Under the pieces are notes generated by a model. It saw nothing but the letters and a program-made list of their open reading frames with translations. It made no database searches and was not told where the DNA came from. A program made the translations under genes and the position numbers. Positions 1 through 9,527 of a DNA stretch of 64,000 nucleotides are shown here, one piece after another (within the stretch, counting starts at the first letter, position 1; every line of letters starts with the position of its first letter). This DNA comes from Diaporthe sp. PMI_573 (lineage: Eukaryota; Ascomycota; Sordariomycetes; Diaporthales; Diaporthaceae). The DNA is taken from assembly GCA_021399435.1 (NCBI GenBank), contig JAJTUP010000114.1:62001-126000 (forward strand), given 5' to 3'.

Positions 1-2
1 AA

Positions 3-656
3 CGAATGGAGATCATTCGGGAGTACGCGTTACCGCCATGGAGGAACCGTATCCCGGTGTCGTGCGACCCTGACCGGGAGAGAGCGGTGGAAGAAGCAAA
101 GAGGGTGAATGGCATAGTTATTGCCACCTGCTCCTCGCAGAGAAGGGGCATGGTAGGCATGGGAGGTGTCGTACGAGATACGGCGATCAACAAAGATGAC
201 GAGGTAGTGGCCAGCTACTCCATCACTCTCGGGTTGACGGAGGAGCTGAACCTATACATCGCCGAGTTGGGAGCTATAGAGATGGTATTGAGATGTATGC
301 CGTCTGGACTCTGCTGGCGGGATGTGACTGTCATGACGAGCAGCCGCTCCGCACTAGAAGCCATACGGCGGCCACGACAACAATCCGGCCAACAGATCAT
401 ACGGCAAATATACGACCATATGAAGCGTCTCGAAGACGAGGGCCACTCTCTCCGGATGTTGTGGGTTCCAGCAGGAGAAGAGGATTTTGCGCTGGGACCA
501 AAAGCCAAAGCAGCAGCGCGGAAGGCCACAGAAGGAGAATGCAGACCAGATGTGCCACCACATCTAGCAAGATCCACAAGGATAAGACTAGCGATAACCA
601 AGCAGCGGCAAACAAGAACACTACCAGAAAGAGTCGGGAATCTAGTGAAAGCATAG
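3..656 (+). CDS. RNase H end of a Tad1-like LINE ORF2 (partial)
   Basis: Open frame running in from the left edge and stopping at 656. The product resembles the C-terminal ribonuclease H region of fungal Tad1-clade non-LTR retrotransposons: a GIVIATCSS strand, a GMGGVVRD turn, then YIAELGAIEMVL, where the glutamate of AELGAIEM matches the conserved RNase H Glu. The segment VTVMTSSRSALEAI sits where the third acidic residue is expected, but serine replaces the usual aspartate (normally TDSQSAL), so the enzyme may be inactive. The reverse transcriptase part lies outside the window. A related LINE enters at the other end (60603 onward), but whether they are the same family cannot be decided because the parts do not overlap. 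No poly-A tail is visible after the stop. Confidence 0.6.
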   Translation, partial: RMEIIREYALPPWRNRIPVSCDPDRERAVEEAKRVNGIVIATCSSQRRGMVGMGGVVRDTAINKDDEVVASYSITLGLTEELNLYIAELGAIEMVLRCMPSGLCWRDVTVMTSSRSALEAIRRPRQQSGQQIIRQIYDHMKRLEDEGHSLRMLWVPAGEEDFALGPKAKAAARKATEGECRPDVPPHLARSTRIRLAITKQRQTRTLPERVGNLVKA

Positions 657-733
657 TGGCGGGCCGGACTGTAGCTACAGGACAGACCATGCAGAGTGCG
701 TAATCAACCAATTCAACTCAACTGGTACCTCCT

Positions 734-822
734 CGCAGTTGGATTGACATCCGGGCAAGTATGTTTCAGTTGGATTGGAGTTGGATGAGACTGCTCTCAG
801 TTGGATTGCAGTTGGTTGTTTC
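734..822. repeat. Degenerate GTTGGATTG repeats
   Basis: The motif CAGTTGGATTG or GAGTTGGATG recurs about five times at irregular spacing just downstream of the LINE fragment. It could be the LINE 3' tail or an unrelated simple repeat. Confidence 0.4.
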
Positions 823-874
823 GGACCAACGGATATCTCCGATCTTCACGTCCTAACGTCGATCCCACTTATCA

Positions 875-1260
875 CTACCACGAGGGTGGCACAATACCCT
901 CCCTACTCCATGACCGCATACTCTGCGCCATCCCAATTGTGTGTTGATCAAGACGAGTTCGTAAAGGTGAAACCATCTTTCCCGCGCTACTGAACGACCT
1001 TTCAGTTTCTGCTGACATTGTAGGGATAGACAGCAAGTCAGAGGCCATTCGAGAGAGGTTCGGATACTCCATTTCGTGCTCCTGCCACCAAGACCTTTCA
1101 CCCACCACCAGGCAACTTTTGCGCCATTGGTCCTCGGAGGCGTGCCCGCCCGAAGCTCGTCGTTGAAGAGCTCGAACGGGAACGTGGCTATCTCGCCAGG
1201 CGTAGGATTCTCATCCAGGTTAAGTATCTTCCTCGGCGGCGTTGAGCCTGACAAGAATGA
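875..1260 (-). pseudogene. hAT transposase C-terminal relic
   Basis: The minus strand encodes the hAT C-terminal dimerisation signature: LSRMASDLLSIPTMSAE, then TERSFSSAGKMVSPLRTRL and MRSWSREGI. Upstream in the element, tryptophans typical of the family (AWWW) lie in a different frame, so at least one frameshift separates the blocks. Nothing confidently assignable to the catalytic DDE region remains. This is a decayed 3' fragment; similar tails occur at 7864-8139 and 53443-54453, but they differ in sequence and belong to different hAT lineages. The acidic low-complexity tract on the opposite strand (1660-1740) is not convincing coding sequence. Confidence 0.7.
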
Positions 1261-1789
1261 GGACTGAGTAGAGAGCCTCGACGGGCAGGGAGACGAATGT
1301 AGGGTCAACGACGTTTCAGAGCCTGCTTGGCCCAAGAAAATGTCCTGGGAATCGACATCCATGGTGAAGAGAATTGGATTGCTCCTTGGGAGCGGCTTCC
1401 AGGCGGATACCCACGTTGCGATAGATGTCACTGGAGAGCCCGGATGCCCATATGCCACGATGATATCCCAATTCGGGATTTTCGGAATCTATGGAGTCCT
1501 TCCACAGCCGCCAAGTCTCATTGCGGTTGCGGAAGTAGGAGGAGATCATCATTCGATTACGACGACAAGTTCTGGGGTAGTCAACCTTCCTACAAAGCCC
1601 GAGCCGATAACGCCGTGATAACAGGCCAGCCAGCAGACGGCTGCATCGAGAGCGACCATGGGGACGATGGGGACGAGGCTGAAGAGGATGAGGAAGGTGA
1701 TGATGATAAGGACGACGAGAACAAGGAAGCGGGTTCGACATCACCAAGAACTCCAATTCGAAGGTTGCAAATCTCAAAGCACTAGTTCA

Positions 1790-3150
1790 GAAGGCGATGC
1801 ACCGCGCCGCAGGCAAGTTGAAAATCCCTCACACAAGCCTGCAACCCTATTTATCTGTGCTCTTCCCACCTATTCCCAACGCCAACTCCACTAACTTATA
1901 CAAACCTCTTCTTCTCGCCCCATTGTTAAAATTCTTGCAAGCTATGCTTCCGCCCAAATAACTATCTTTCTGGCTTTGCTGGGGTACATCTCTTCCTGGG
2001 TTTCTCCAAATCCGGAGCTAGTGTTCGCCCGCGGCTACATCTCGACATGGTTAGTGAACTCACTACGAAATAAATTGCGAGTCGTGGCTAACTCCCGGAA
2101 ACAGGGTCATAAGACCAAAGTCATATATTTATGGATCTGCGTCAGTCCCCATTTGCAAGTGCTTTCCCTCTCAGGACGAGGCTGCTGACAAACATGGTCC
2201 AGTGTCATTGTGGTCATGGTGGAATAAACGCGCACACGACTCCTGCGTGTCCAAGTTGCCTCAACCAACGGTGTAGCAACTGTCACTTAGATCCTCATAA
2301 GGTCAGGTAGCCCTGAGCTTTTAGGATATGAAAATACAATAAGCTTAGCTTGAATATCCTACTTCTTTCGCCAATTTAGACACCTTAGGCCGATACCAAA
2401 CGGGGCGTACAATGCCCCGCACCAGTCGATGCTGCAAGTGACGCCGGTCATGTTGGGCTTAGTCAGGATGCTTGGAGGCGTCAGATCGGGGTTCTCAAGG
2501 GCAAGGGTACATTCCTGCAGAAGGGTGAATTGGATTACATCCACTTCAGGTAAGAAAGCGTCTTTGGTTGCAACGTATGAACAGGGGCGTTGGCTGACAT
2601 TCGTAAGGCAGCTTGATTCTTTCTCTCCCCTGGCAGCTACATCAGGACGAGAAAGATAGAGGGAAAAGCAAAAAAGATACGCTGGCAGCGACTGCATTTG
2701 CCTCACTCCCATGCCAATCAAGCATGCGATACATGGCCATGTGCCACAATTGTATCTAAAAATTACTGTTATCAGCATTGCATGTTATCAAATGCTAGGT
2801 CTTTTACTGTATGAAGGGACCATATACACTCTTTGCTGACTTCTGAACCGCCGTGGGCGTTACAATTATAAGTAGTTAGGGTATCATACGGTACAACCTG
2901 GAATCCCTTGCACTTCCATACCGAAAAGAGATGCACGGTGTCAACAGTCACTTGGCCAGATGTGGGGGTCTACCTCAACTTCTCCAGGAAGCCCATGCTT
3001 TGCCAAATTTCATCCCGAAACTGGGAACACATATCTCTTGGTTCAAAGGCGGGTAGATGTGATGGCTTGTGTCCTAGTCCGAGATGTGGGATGTCGCTCG
3101 TGCGTGTTCACTGCCGTGCTCGCCCAGCGAAACCCGGTGTGGCCAGCTTG
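1790..3150. other. No recognisable gene
   Basis: Only short scattered frames are present on both strands. The longest (minus, about 2359-2778, 139 codons) has no motif I recognise. I see no terminal repeats. Confidence 0.4.
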
Positions 3151-3155
3151 AAAAC

Positions 3156-3335
3156 GCGCAGGACTCGTCGATCGCGCTACACCGTACTCTTTTGCATGAA
3201 CACTACGACTTCTTTTTGGCTTCGCAGCACCCGTCCGCAAGTCCTGCTCTGAGGAGACTTGCATCAAAGTATGCTATGCCGGTAAGGATGTGGCGTCATG
3301 GCGTACATTCGTTCATTGAATTATTACGCCAAAGA
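3156..3335 (+). pseudogene. Fragment of a conserved fungal protein (HEH-DFFLASQHPSAS type)
   Basis: About 60 codons read IALHRTLLHEHYDFFLASQ, then HPSASPALRRLASKYAM, then WRHGVHSFIELLR. I recognise this block from a widely conserved Pezizomycotina protein that I remember as hypothetical, possibly related to Est1/14-3-3-like helical repeat proteins; that assignment is recollection only. The flanking sequence in this frame does not look homologous, so this is an internal exon piece without start or end. It is one of several isolated gene fragments in the window. Confidence 0.45.
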
Positions 3336-3507
3336 CGACGAGGACGGAGACTGGGACGAGCGCGGATTACGACGGCCTCGGCGGGCCACGAAACGACCGA
3401 CACGATCAGAGCCTATTTCCCACTATATTATATCTACTGGGCTCTATAGTGGAATGTAATGGGTTTTAAAAAGCCTCCAGTGTAGTGGGTTAATTTACAC
3501 GCACTAT

Positions 3508-3533
3508 ACTACACTCAGTGTACTGAGTGTAGT
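3508..3533. repeat. Perfect 12-bp inverted repeat
   Basis: ACTACACTCAGT and its exact reverse complement are separated by 2 nt. Flanking sequence repeats related words (CACTATA, AGTGTAGTG). It may be the tip of a small non-autonomous DNA element, but no paired end was found. Confidence 0.5.
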
Positions 3534-4083
3534 GAGTGGCCACCCTTATTGTATGTCCGGGTGTGATCTGAATGATTTTTGTGGTCTTTTGCCTTCTGGA
3601 TGACTTTCGACATATTAGAGCATTGACTTTCCTCTCGCGGGAGGAAAGATGGTTTTGCCTGCACTTGAGATCCCATCACACCGTATAACCATGCTGTGTA
3701 CAGTAACGCAGGACTTTGTTGTACTTGGTGATGTACTTTGCAACAACTACATTATTGGGTCATTTCATGAGTACTGTGTATTGTACAGCTCTCTACGCTG
3801 GCGCTTTTAATAATAGTTGATGTACTTTACTGTAAGGTGGCCATAAACTTGTACTCCTCCGATACAGTACATTGTGTTTATAGTACATACCTGTTCCTTT
3901 TTCCCAGGTTGTGATGGGGGCTTTAATAGCAATGTCTGTTGCGTTTTCGGAGGCGCAGTAAAATATATTAAACTCTTGACGTATGTAGATTAACATCCCA
4001 TTTTCAATCATTTTGTCAAATTACCTGTCAAAAAAACTAAGTGGTTCCAACTGAGCCCTATAAAACGTTTCTGCGCACACTTT

Positions 4084-4148
4084 CATCACGCTTCATCCTC
4101 TTCATGCTTTATACTCTTCACGCTTCATACTCTTCACGCTTCATCCTC
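4084..4148. repeat. 16-bp tandem repeat, about 4 copies
   Basis: Unit close to TTCACGCTTCATACTC, with copies beginning near 4084, 4101, 4117 and 4133 and a few substitutions between them. Confidence 0.75.
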
Positions 4149-4377
4149 TTGATCGCTCTCGATATGTGGTAAATGTGGTGATGTCTTGGTTCGCCGCAGG
4201 CTGTTTACCTTGATCAGTTCAAATTCTTCAAAAGTTTTACCGTAGGACATTTTTCATTACTTGTAATTATGAGGCCCATCATAGTGCATGAGGCTTGTCT
4301 GCGGTTTCCGCCCTTGTTTTTCTTTAGTACTCGGACCTTGCACAGGATTCACTAAAATTGTGTGAGCTACTGATCGG

Positions 4378-4650
4378 TCATGTTAATGCGCGGACAGACT
4401 TACTTCCAGCCTCGAGTTCTTCAATCCAAAGAGCGTGTAGTCGACGTGCAACCTCTTCCACCTTCCCTGGTTTGGTCCAAGCCTCTAGAGGGTATACATC
4501 CTCGTTGGTAAACTTCTGCCAGGCCAACCAATCTGGATGCCACCACAGTTCCGCGGACTCAAGCACTTGTTTGGACACCTTGCAATGTTGGTTGAATCGA
4601 AGGACTTGTCGCGCCAAGAGTTCAGCTTGCTCATTCCGTAGAGGCGACAT
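4378..4650 (-). CDS. Hypothetical 90-aa protein
   Basis: A complete frame from an ATG in fair fungal context (CAAAATGTC) to a TGA. The product is hydrophilic, mixed charged, rich in Trp and Glu (WWHPDWLAWQKF, PLEAWTKPGKVEEVARRL), and predicted mostly helical. There is no signal peptide or membrane segment. The balanced composition is unlike the random frames nearby, which favours a real or recently real gene. It lies alone between AT-rich stretches. I do not recognise the family; it could also be an exon of a larger, broken gene. Confidence 0.4.
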   Translation of the reverse strand: MSPLRNEQAELLARQVLRFNQHCKVSKQVLESAELWWHPDWLAWQKFTNEDVYPLEAWTKPGKVEEVARRLHALWIEELEAGSKSVRALT

Positions 4651-4679
4651 TTTGATGGTAAGTCAAGATGTTTGGTAAG

Positions 4680-5930
4680 ATTCTCGCTAGAAATTATTCA
4701 TTAATACCGCCAAAACATTTGCAACGAGAAACGATTAGGTCGTAGCACCGTTTATATAGCATTGCATGCAGGATTGTGATGTTTAGTGCTGGATTAAGGA
4801 TGTACGAACCTAGTTCTATGATTGTAGTTTACAAAATCAAAAGCTTAAATGCTGCAAGCAACTATGAGGTCGCCATTGATATTTTCAAAAAGGAACGCTA
4901 AGTTTGTTCTGTTACATGTACAGTCTTGCTATATTCAAATTAATGTCAAAAGTCTTAAATCCAGTTTTCCAATTAAAGTCAAATTAAGACCATCTTCATA
5001 CTTACATTCGAAACCTAGGAAATGCGGCAAGTTTTGTTTCTAAGTGGAATTTCATTTGAGAAAGAATGCAAAACGAAATCTGGAACATGATTTTGAGACC
5101 CGATTGAACCACCCCGACTCCTACTATCCGTAGGCACGACCAGCCCTTCAACAAGATGACGAATTGGAACTGGTGAGAAATGCCTAGTCTCATTGATTCA
5201 CGGTTATTCTGGCGCGCCGAGTCGTTGCACCGAGTGCATTCGCAACGGCGCCACTGCTATAATTTTCACACCTGTGAGAGATCAAAGCGGTTGGCCTTGT
5301 TGCAGGAACAAGCAGCGTTATGTACTTATGTTCTAAAGCCCCCGCATCTGATTTCGAGCAGACTACAGTTTGTAGTCAACCCACATTAATTATTGATGGA
5401 ACTTTTACTGTGTTGCACGCAAGTATAACATCGATGGCTTGGCGCAACTCGCTCAAGAGCAGGTAGAGCAGGTGGTTGGGGAATCCCCAGCCTTGGAGGT
5501 ACTGGAGATTGCCGAATGTCAAGTCAAGGTTGACGATGTGGATATTGATATGCAAGATGGAGTGGACACCTTCGATTTTCGAGTCCGGAGTTACGAGCGA
5601 GTGCTAGCTAAGATAGTCGCTGTCGGTGGGTGGTCGCGGGGTCTGGGAAAAATTTCAAAGACTTAAAGTTGCGTCCGCCCTCCCCAGCCCCTCCATTTAA
5701 GGTTTGCGTACCACGTAATCGAAGGTGCGTTTAAATGCGGACAGTTTGACTTGTTTCCCCCTAATGAAAAGATTCGGCCAATCAAGTTATCCACTACTGG
5801 TGTCCGATCCACTATATTTCCACGTGCAGTATTTCCTGCCGCTATGATAACGACTTCAATACTATTGTATCCGATGATTCCGAATCACAAGCGTCAATGC
5901 AGGAGAAACCCATTTTGGAGCAATCGGCTG
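4680..5930. other. Intergenic, no clear gene
   Basis: AT-rich up to about 5100. A 75-codon acidic frame on the plus strand (about 5439-5666) has no recognisable motif and is not called. Confidence 0.35.
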
Positions 5931-5936
5931 AAGAGC

Positions 5937-5942
5937 TATAAA
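5937..5942 (+). promoter_or_regulatory. TATA box of the alpha/beta hydrolase gene
   Basis: TATAAA about 90 bp upstream of the ATG at 6028, in a suitable position for a fungal core promoter. Confidence 0.5.
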
Positions 5943-6027
5943 GACTACCGCCGGGTCCCCTACCTAATACAATATCTTCACAGATTTCAAACACCACAGA
6001 GCATCGTTTCTCGCCCTTAAGCTCGTC

Positions 6028-6945
6028 ATGTCTCAGTCTCGTCAAGTCAATTTCCTTAGCCGAGGTATCACTATTGTTGGCGACCTCCACTCTCCATTCG
6101 CCAGCGCACCGAACCGCAAAAAAGCTGCCATCGTTGTCGGTCATCCCGGAACCGGTATCAAGGAGCAGACATCTGGTCTCTACGCCAAGTCCCTTGCATC
6201 CCAGGGCTTCATAACCCTCGCTTTCGATGCTGCTTATCAAGGCGAGAGTGGTGGAGAGCCACGCTACCTGGAAGACCCATATCAAAGAGTCGACGACTTC
6301 AGAAACGCTGTGACATTTCTCTCGACCCTCGATGGGGAAGTTGATCCGGAAAGAATTGGCACTGTGGGAATCTGCGCATCTGGAGGCTACTCGATTTTCG
6401 CTGCGCAGACCGACCTACGCATCAAAGCCGTGGCAGCTGTATGTGGCGTCTGCCTAGGTACCATGACTCGGAACAGCATGAAAGATCCTTCTGGCGCCAT
6501 TGATCAGACGATTTTGCAACCGGGACTCGTCTGGGCGGGAAGAGAACGCACCTCAGAGGCGAGAGGAAACCAGCCCGCGACAATTAGTATCCTACAGGCA
6601 TTTGAGGAAGCTAGGGAATACTATCAGACTCCTCGTGGGCAGCATCCCAGATGCACGAATCTACAGCTTGTGAGGAGCCTAGACACGCTAGCCACGTACG
6701 ACTCCTTCGCGTTTATCGACTGGATCTCGCCGCGGCCGTTGTTGATGATTATAGGAAGTGAAGCAGACAAAGGAACAGGCGAAGCGGCAGACACAGGGCG
6801 GTTTAGCAGGGGGGCGATTGAGCGAGCTAAGGAGCCGAAAGAGCTATTTGTGATCAAGGATTTAGGGCATATTGATTTGTATGATCATGTGTCTGAGTCC
6901 GTTCCTAAGCTTGCGGATTTCTTGGGCAGATCCCTATGTACTTAA
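6028..6945 (+). CDS. Alpha/beta hydrolase, dienelactone hydrolase / YcjY-like
   Basis: Intact, intronless 305-aa protein. It has the alpha/beta-hydrolase order: an oxyanion strand with VGHPGTG (about residues 38-43), a nucleophile elbow GICASGG (113-119), an acid loop IIGSEAD (D247) and a histidine loop DLGHIDLYD (H281). The elbow carries Cys116 where classical serine hydrolases have Ser, as in dienelactone hydrolases and the YcjY/DltD-N-like group. No signal peptide or membrane segment is seen, so a cytosolic enzyme is likely. The substrate cannot be read from sequence; related fungal enzymes act on small esters, lactones or polyketide intermediates. It is the first clearly intact gene in the window, with relics on both sides and no cluster partner. 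Confidence 0.85.
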   Translation: MSQSRQVNFLSRGITIVGDLHSPFASAPNRKKAAIVVGHPGTGIKEQTSGLYAKSLASQGFITLAFDAAYQGESGGEPRYLEDPYQRVDDFRNAVTFLSTLDGEVDPERIGTVGICASGGYSIFAAQTDLRIKAVAAVCGVCLGTMTRNSMKDPSGAIDQTILQPGLVWAGRERTSEARGNQPATISILQAFEEAREYYQTPRGQHPRCTNLQLVRSLDTLATYDSFAFIDWISPRPLLMIIGSEADKGTGEAADTGRFSRGAIERAKEPKELFVIKDLGHIDLYDHVSESVPKLADFLGRSLCT

Positions 6946-6949
6946 AGGA

Positions 6950-7560
6950 TCTGGAAGAAGAAGCTTACGTCTCTACCATGTCTTTGCAGGTACAGAAGGG
7001 GGTCGACAGTAGGTCTCGTTCACGGCTGTAGGGCGGTAAGGCAATGTTGTCCATAGAACAGTATCGAATAACGTTACTCTGATTTCTCCCAAAAATTTCC
7101 TGGATTAGTGAGGCAGCTGGACGAGAACCACTGTCACCCCGTTTCCAGAACGACCACTATGGCGCCCAATCTTGCAGTATCCCCGCACGCGCAGATAAGA
7201 GATATGATTATCAGTATAATTGAATATGAACATACGTGAGTAGTTAATCAAGTTTCTGACAGATATAACACAACCTTGATTTACGACCTAGAAATATCTT
7301 TCTCTCCTGAGGTTTCCTTCCACTCTGGTAGTCGTGATGGTACTGTACATAGATGTGGGCCACATCTTCCTGATGTGACTACCACTACTCGTGCCACAGC
7401 CCCACCTTGTAGGATCGCGATTTGCGCTCACCTCCCAAGGTGGGGCTGTGGCACGAGTACTATATCTTTTCTTTCCTAGTCACCGGAATTCGGTGACTTC
7501 TTTCTCCGTGAAACGCAAGCATAAGGAAATGGATCGCAGCGGTATTCCTCGCGACTTCCC
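6950..7560. other. Intergenic with one strong hairpin
   Basis: No gene is seen between the hydrolase and the kinase fragment. The only structured feature is the inverted repeat at 7386-7459. Confidence 0.4.
7386..7459. repeat. Perfect 23-bp inverted repeat with 28-bp loop
   Basis: Arms at 7386-7408 and 7437-7459 are exact reverse complements (core GTGCCACAGCCCCACC / GGTGGGGCTGTGGCAC). It lies shortly upstream of the truncated kinase fragment. It may be a snap-back rearrangement scar or the remains of a foldback element. Confidence 0.8.
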
Positions 7561-7563
7561 CGT

Positions 7564-7860
7564 ATGATCCGTTCCATCACAGGGCCAACCAGCGAAGAAC
7601 AGATACATCGCATCCGCCACCTGTGCCATCCTAACATTGTCGAAAGCCTGAAGCTCTATACGTGCCCACAGGAGGGATACTTCCTCGTATCCGAGTTTCT
7701 ACCAACCACCCTCCAGCATCTTTATCAGGCACCGATCTACCCCACCGAGCCAGAGCTCAGTTCCATCTTGTACCAGGTACGTACGCCCCGGTGATACCCG
7801 GTGATATGAGTGCCCGCTTACAGCATCTCAGGTGCTGACCGGCATCGACTTCCTGCTTGC
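7564..7860 (+). pseudogene. Protein kinase N-lobe fragment with retained intron
   Basis: The translated block IRHLCHPNIVESLKLY, then EGYFLVSEFLPTTLQHLY and PELSSILYQ, matches the alphaC-beta4-beta5-alphaD part of a Ser/Thr kinase (HPNIV core, hinge SEFLPTT). A phase-0 intron runs from GTACGT at 7777 to the AG at 7831, after which the frame resumes VLTGIDFLL, the expected alphaE start. Similarity ends near 7860, where a hAT fragment begins. The Gly-rich loop, catalytic loop and DFG are absent, so it cannot make an active kinase. A C-lobe fragment of a kinase lies at 55036-55828 on the other strand; the two do not overlap, so a common origin cannot be tested here. Confidence 0.6.
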
Positions 7861-7863
7861 TAG

Positions 7864-8139
7864 AATCTTCAGAAGTTTCCAACCTTAGGCATTATGGCTA
7901 TAGACTTCCTCAGCATACCATCTTCTTCTGCAGAATCAGAGAGGAGCTTCAGCAGCGCTGGACGGATGGTCACGCCTGTTAGAAATCGACTGCGGCATGT
8001 CGTCATAACGATGGCTCAATGCCTTCGTTCGTGGAGTAAGGAGGGCTTCTACAAGCCTAGTCTTCCCTTAGATATGTTCCAAGACGTGCTACAGCAGGCC
8101 GAAAACATAAAAGAAAGCGGCAGTAGCATCACAGAGTAG
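7864..8139 (+). pseudogene. hAT transposase C-terminal fragment
   Basis: The open frame encodes the hAT dimerisation domain: FPTLGIMAIDFLSIPSSSAE, SERSFSSAGRMVTPVRNRL, MAQCLRSWSKEGF. The frame is open from just after a stop at 7861 to 8139, so this block is better preserved than the one at 875-1260. It is fused directly behind the kinase fragment and lacks everything upstream of the dimerisation domain. Confidence 0.75.
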
Positions 8140-8209
8140 TTATCGATTGAATTATTATAACTCTGCAAGAGCCTCGTGCCTTCCTGATTCAGTAATATAT
8201 GGGGCGACA

Positions 8210-8352
8210 AGGGAGTGGCGATAGCGTCGATATCGATCGCTCCGATGGCGATACAGGGTCCTTATCGATCGCCATCGCCATCGCCATGTGGGTCCATATC
8301 GATGGCGATGGCGATACGGGGTTCCATCGCCATCGATCGATCGCTGCGGAAC
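8210..8352. repeat. GCGATG / CATCGC low-complexity inverted repeats
   Basis: Runs of GGCGATGGCGATAC alternate with the complementary CGCCATCGCCATCG, together with CGATCGATCG palindromes. The strands are locally self-complementary, so all six frames stay open; none should be read as genes. Confidence 0.7.
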
Positions 8353-8844
8353 CTTGCAAAGAACCCCCAGGCGCAAAGAAGCCATCGAGAACCAAAAGGG
8401 TAGTTTAATAATTTAAAATATTCCGTTATGAGTTTAAAATAAGACATGAGGTCTTAATTCAGTTCGGGAGCAAGTTGACTTTCATTTGCAAGCCATGCAC
8501 GTGGAAGCTCTAAGGTAGACAAACTATTTCCTCAGTGTATCAAGTCGCAGTTGCCGGGTATAATGCCAAGCATGACTTTCTAAGCCTCACTTGCTTAAAC
8601 AAAGCCTTCGACAAGGACTTTCTAGAGCATTTCAACCAGCATTGCCAGGGCGCTGTCAAATTTCAAGACAACAGGCACATGGTTCCTCACATGATGTCCG
8701 TGGATAGTTCTATGCTCCGACGGACTCTTGCGAGATTGCATAGCGCTGCCACTACCCCTGGAGCATTGTTAACGTTCTCGAGACTCACCAACAAATTGCA
8801 CACGTTCAGATACATTCGCCAAAGGGCAGGGACTTCGACGGCAT

Positions 8845-9165
8845 TTGCAACGCGTATTTTCCTACCGCCGTTTTCTGTACCTTATTGTAACTTCTGACAA
8901 TGACAGTACAGATGTCCGTTGCAAAGAAGTATGTGTTTTTTGCATGAAACAATTCAGTGTCGCAAGCGAATTCATAAGTCACACAAAGCGTTCCCACCTG
9001 AACGAGGATGGCACAAAGGCATCATATATGCAAAACATGTCCAGAATTAGACCAAGAAGTTATCCGCCAGCTGAACTTTGCAAAGCGTGCATGCATAAAG
9101 AAAAGAGGATCAGATTAGGCAGATCAGACCAACGTGGCGATGGGCATATATACCTGTATAATTGA
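8845..9165 (+). pseudogene. Possible C2H2 zinc-finger relic
   Basis: The frame contains VCVFCMKQFSVASEFISHTK followed by RSH, fitting C-x2-C-x11-H-x4-H of a single C2H2 finger. The rest of the frame and an overlapping frame upstream (8535-8897) have no motif I know. No convincing start is seen, so this is probably a broken gene piece. A chance match remains possible. Confidence 0.3.
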
Positions 9166-9527
9166 TGAGAATCCTGTCATTAGGGTTAGTGTGTTAGGAA
9201 ATTAAGCATGTGTATGTTCTTGCATGTTGTTCTTGAATTTCGCCACTGCCTGGTTGCGTGGATGTGAAGCGGGGTGACGAATAGATTGTGGCCGGTCGGC
9301 AATCCCACGATCATTTGAATTATGTGGGTACAGACTCAAGTAAATTCAGGTGCCCAGCTCGGTGCACAAGAGTGGAGCTGTGGCCCCATGTCACTGGTCC
9401 TCGCAGTCGCTGGCGGAAGTAACGTAGCTAGGTACGCCGTAACACCGACATAGTAGGGCTGGGTTTCCCGAATGAGATGGATAGTAGAGCCAAGTGCAAC
9501 ATGGACGAAATTCATATGCCAGTCTAG

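Larger units (their letters stand above)
3340..4370. other. AT-rich stretch without a gene
   Basis: Apart from the hairpin at 3508-3533 and the tandem repeat at 4084-4148, I see no coding or structural signal here. Confidence 0.4.

Noticed and set aside
1327..1785. Long plus-strand acidic frame (DGDEAEEDEEGDDD)
   Set aside because: Low-complexity GAT/GAC/GAG tract; the rest of the frame is not protein-like.
8189..8447. Multiple overlapping frames in all six phases
   Set aside because: Produced by the self-complementary GCGATG repeat.
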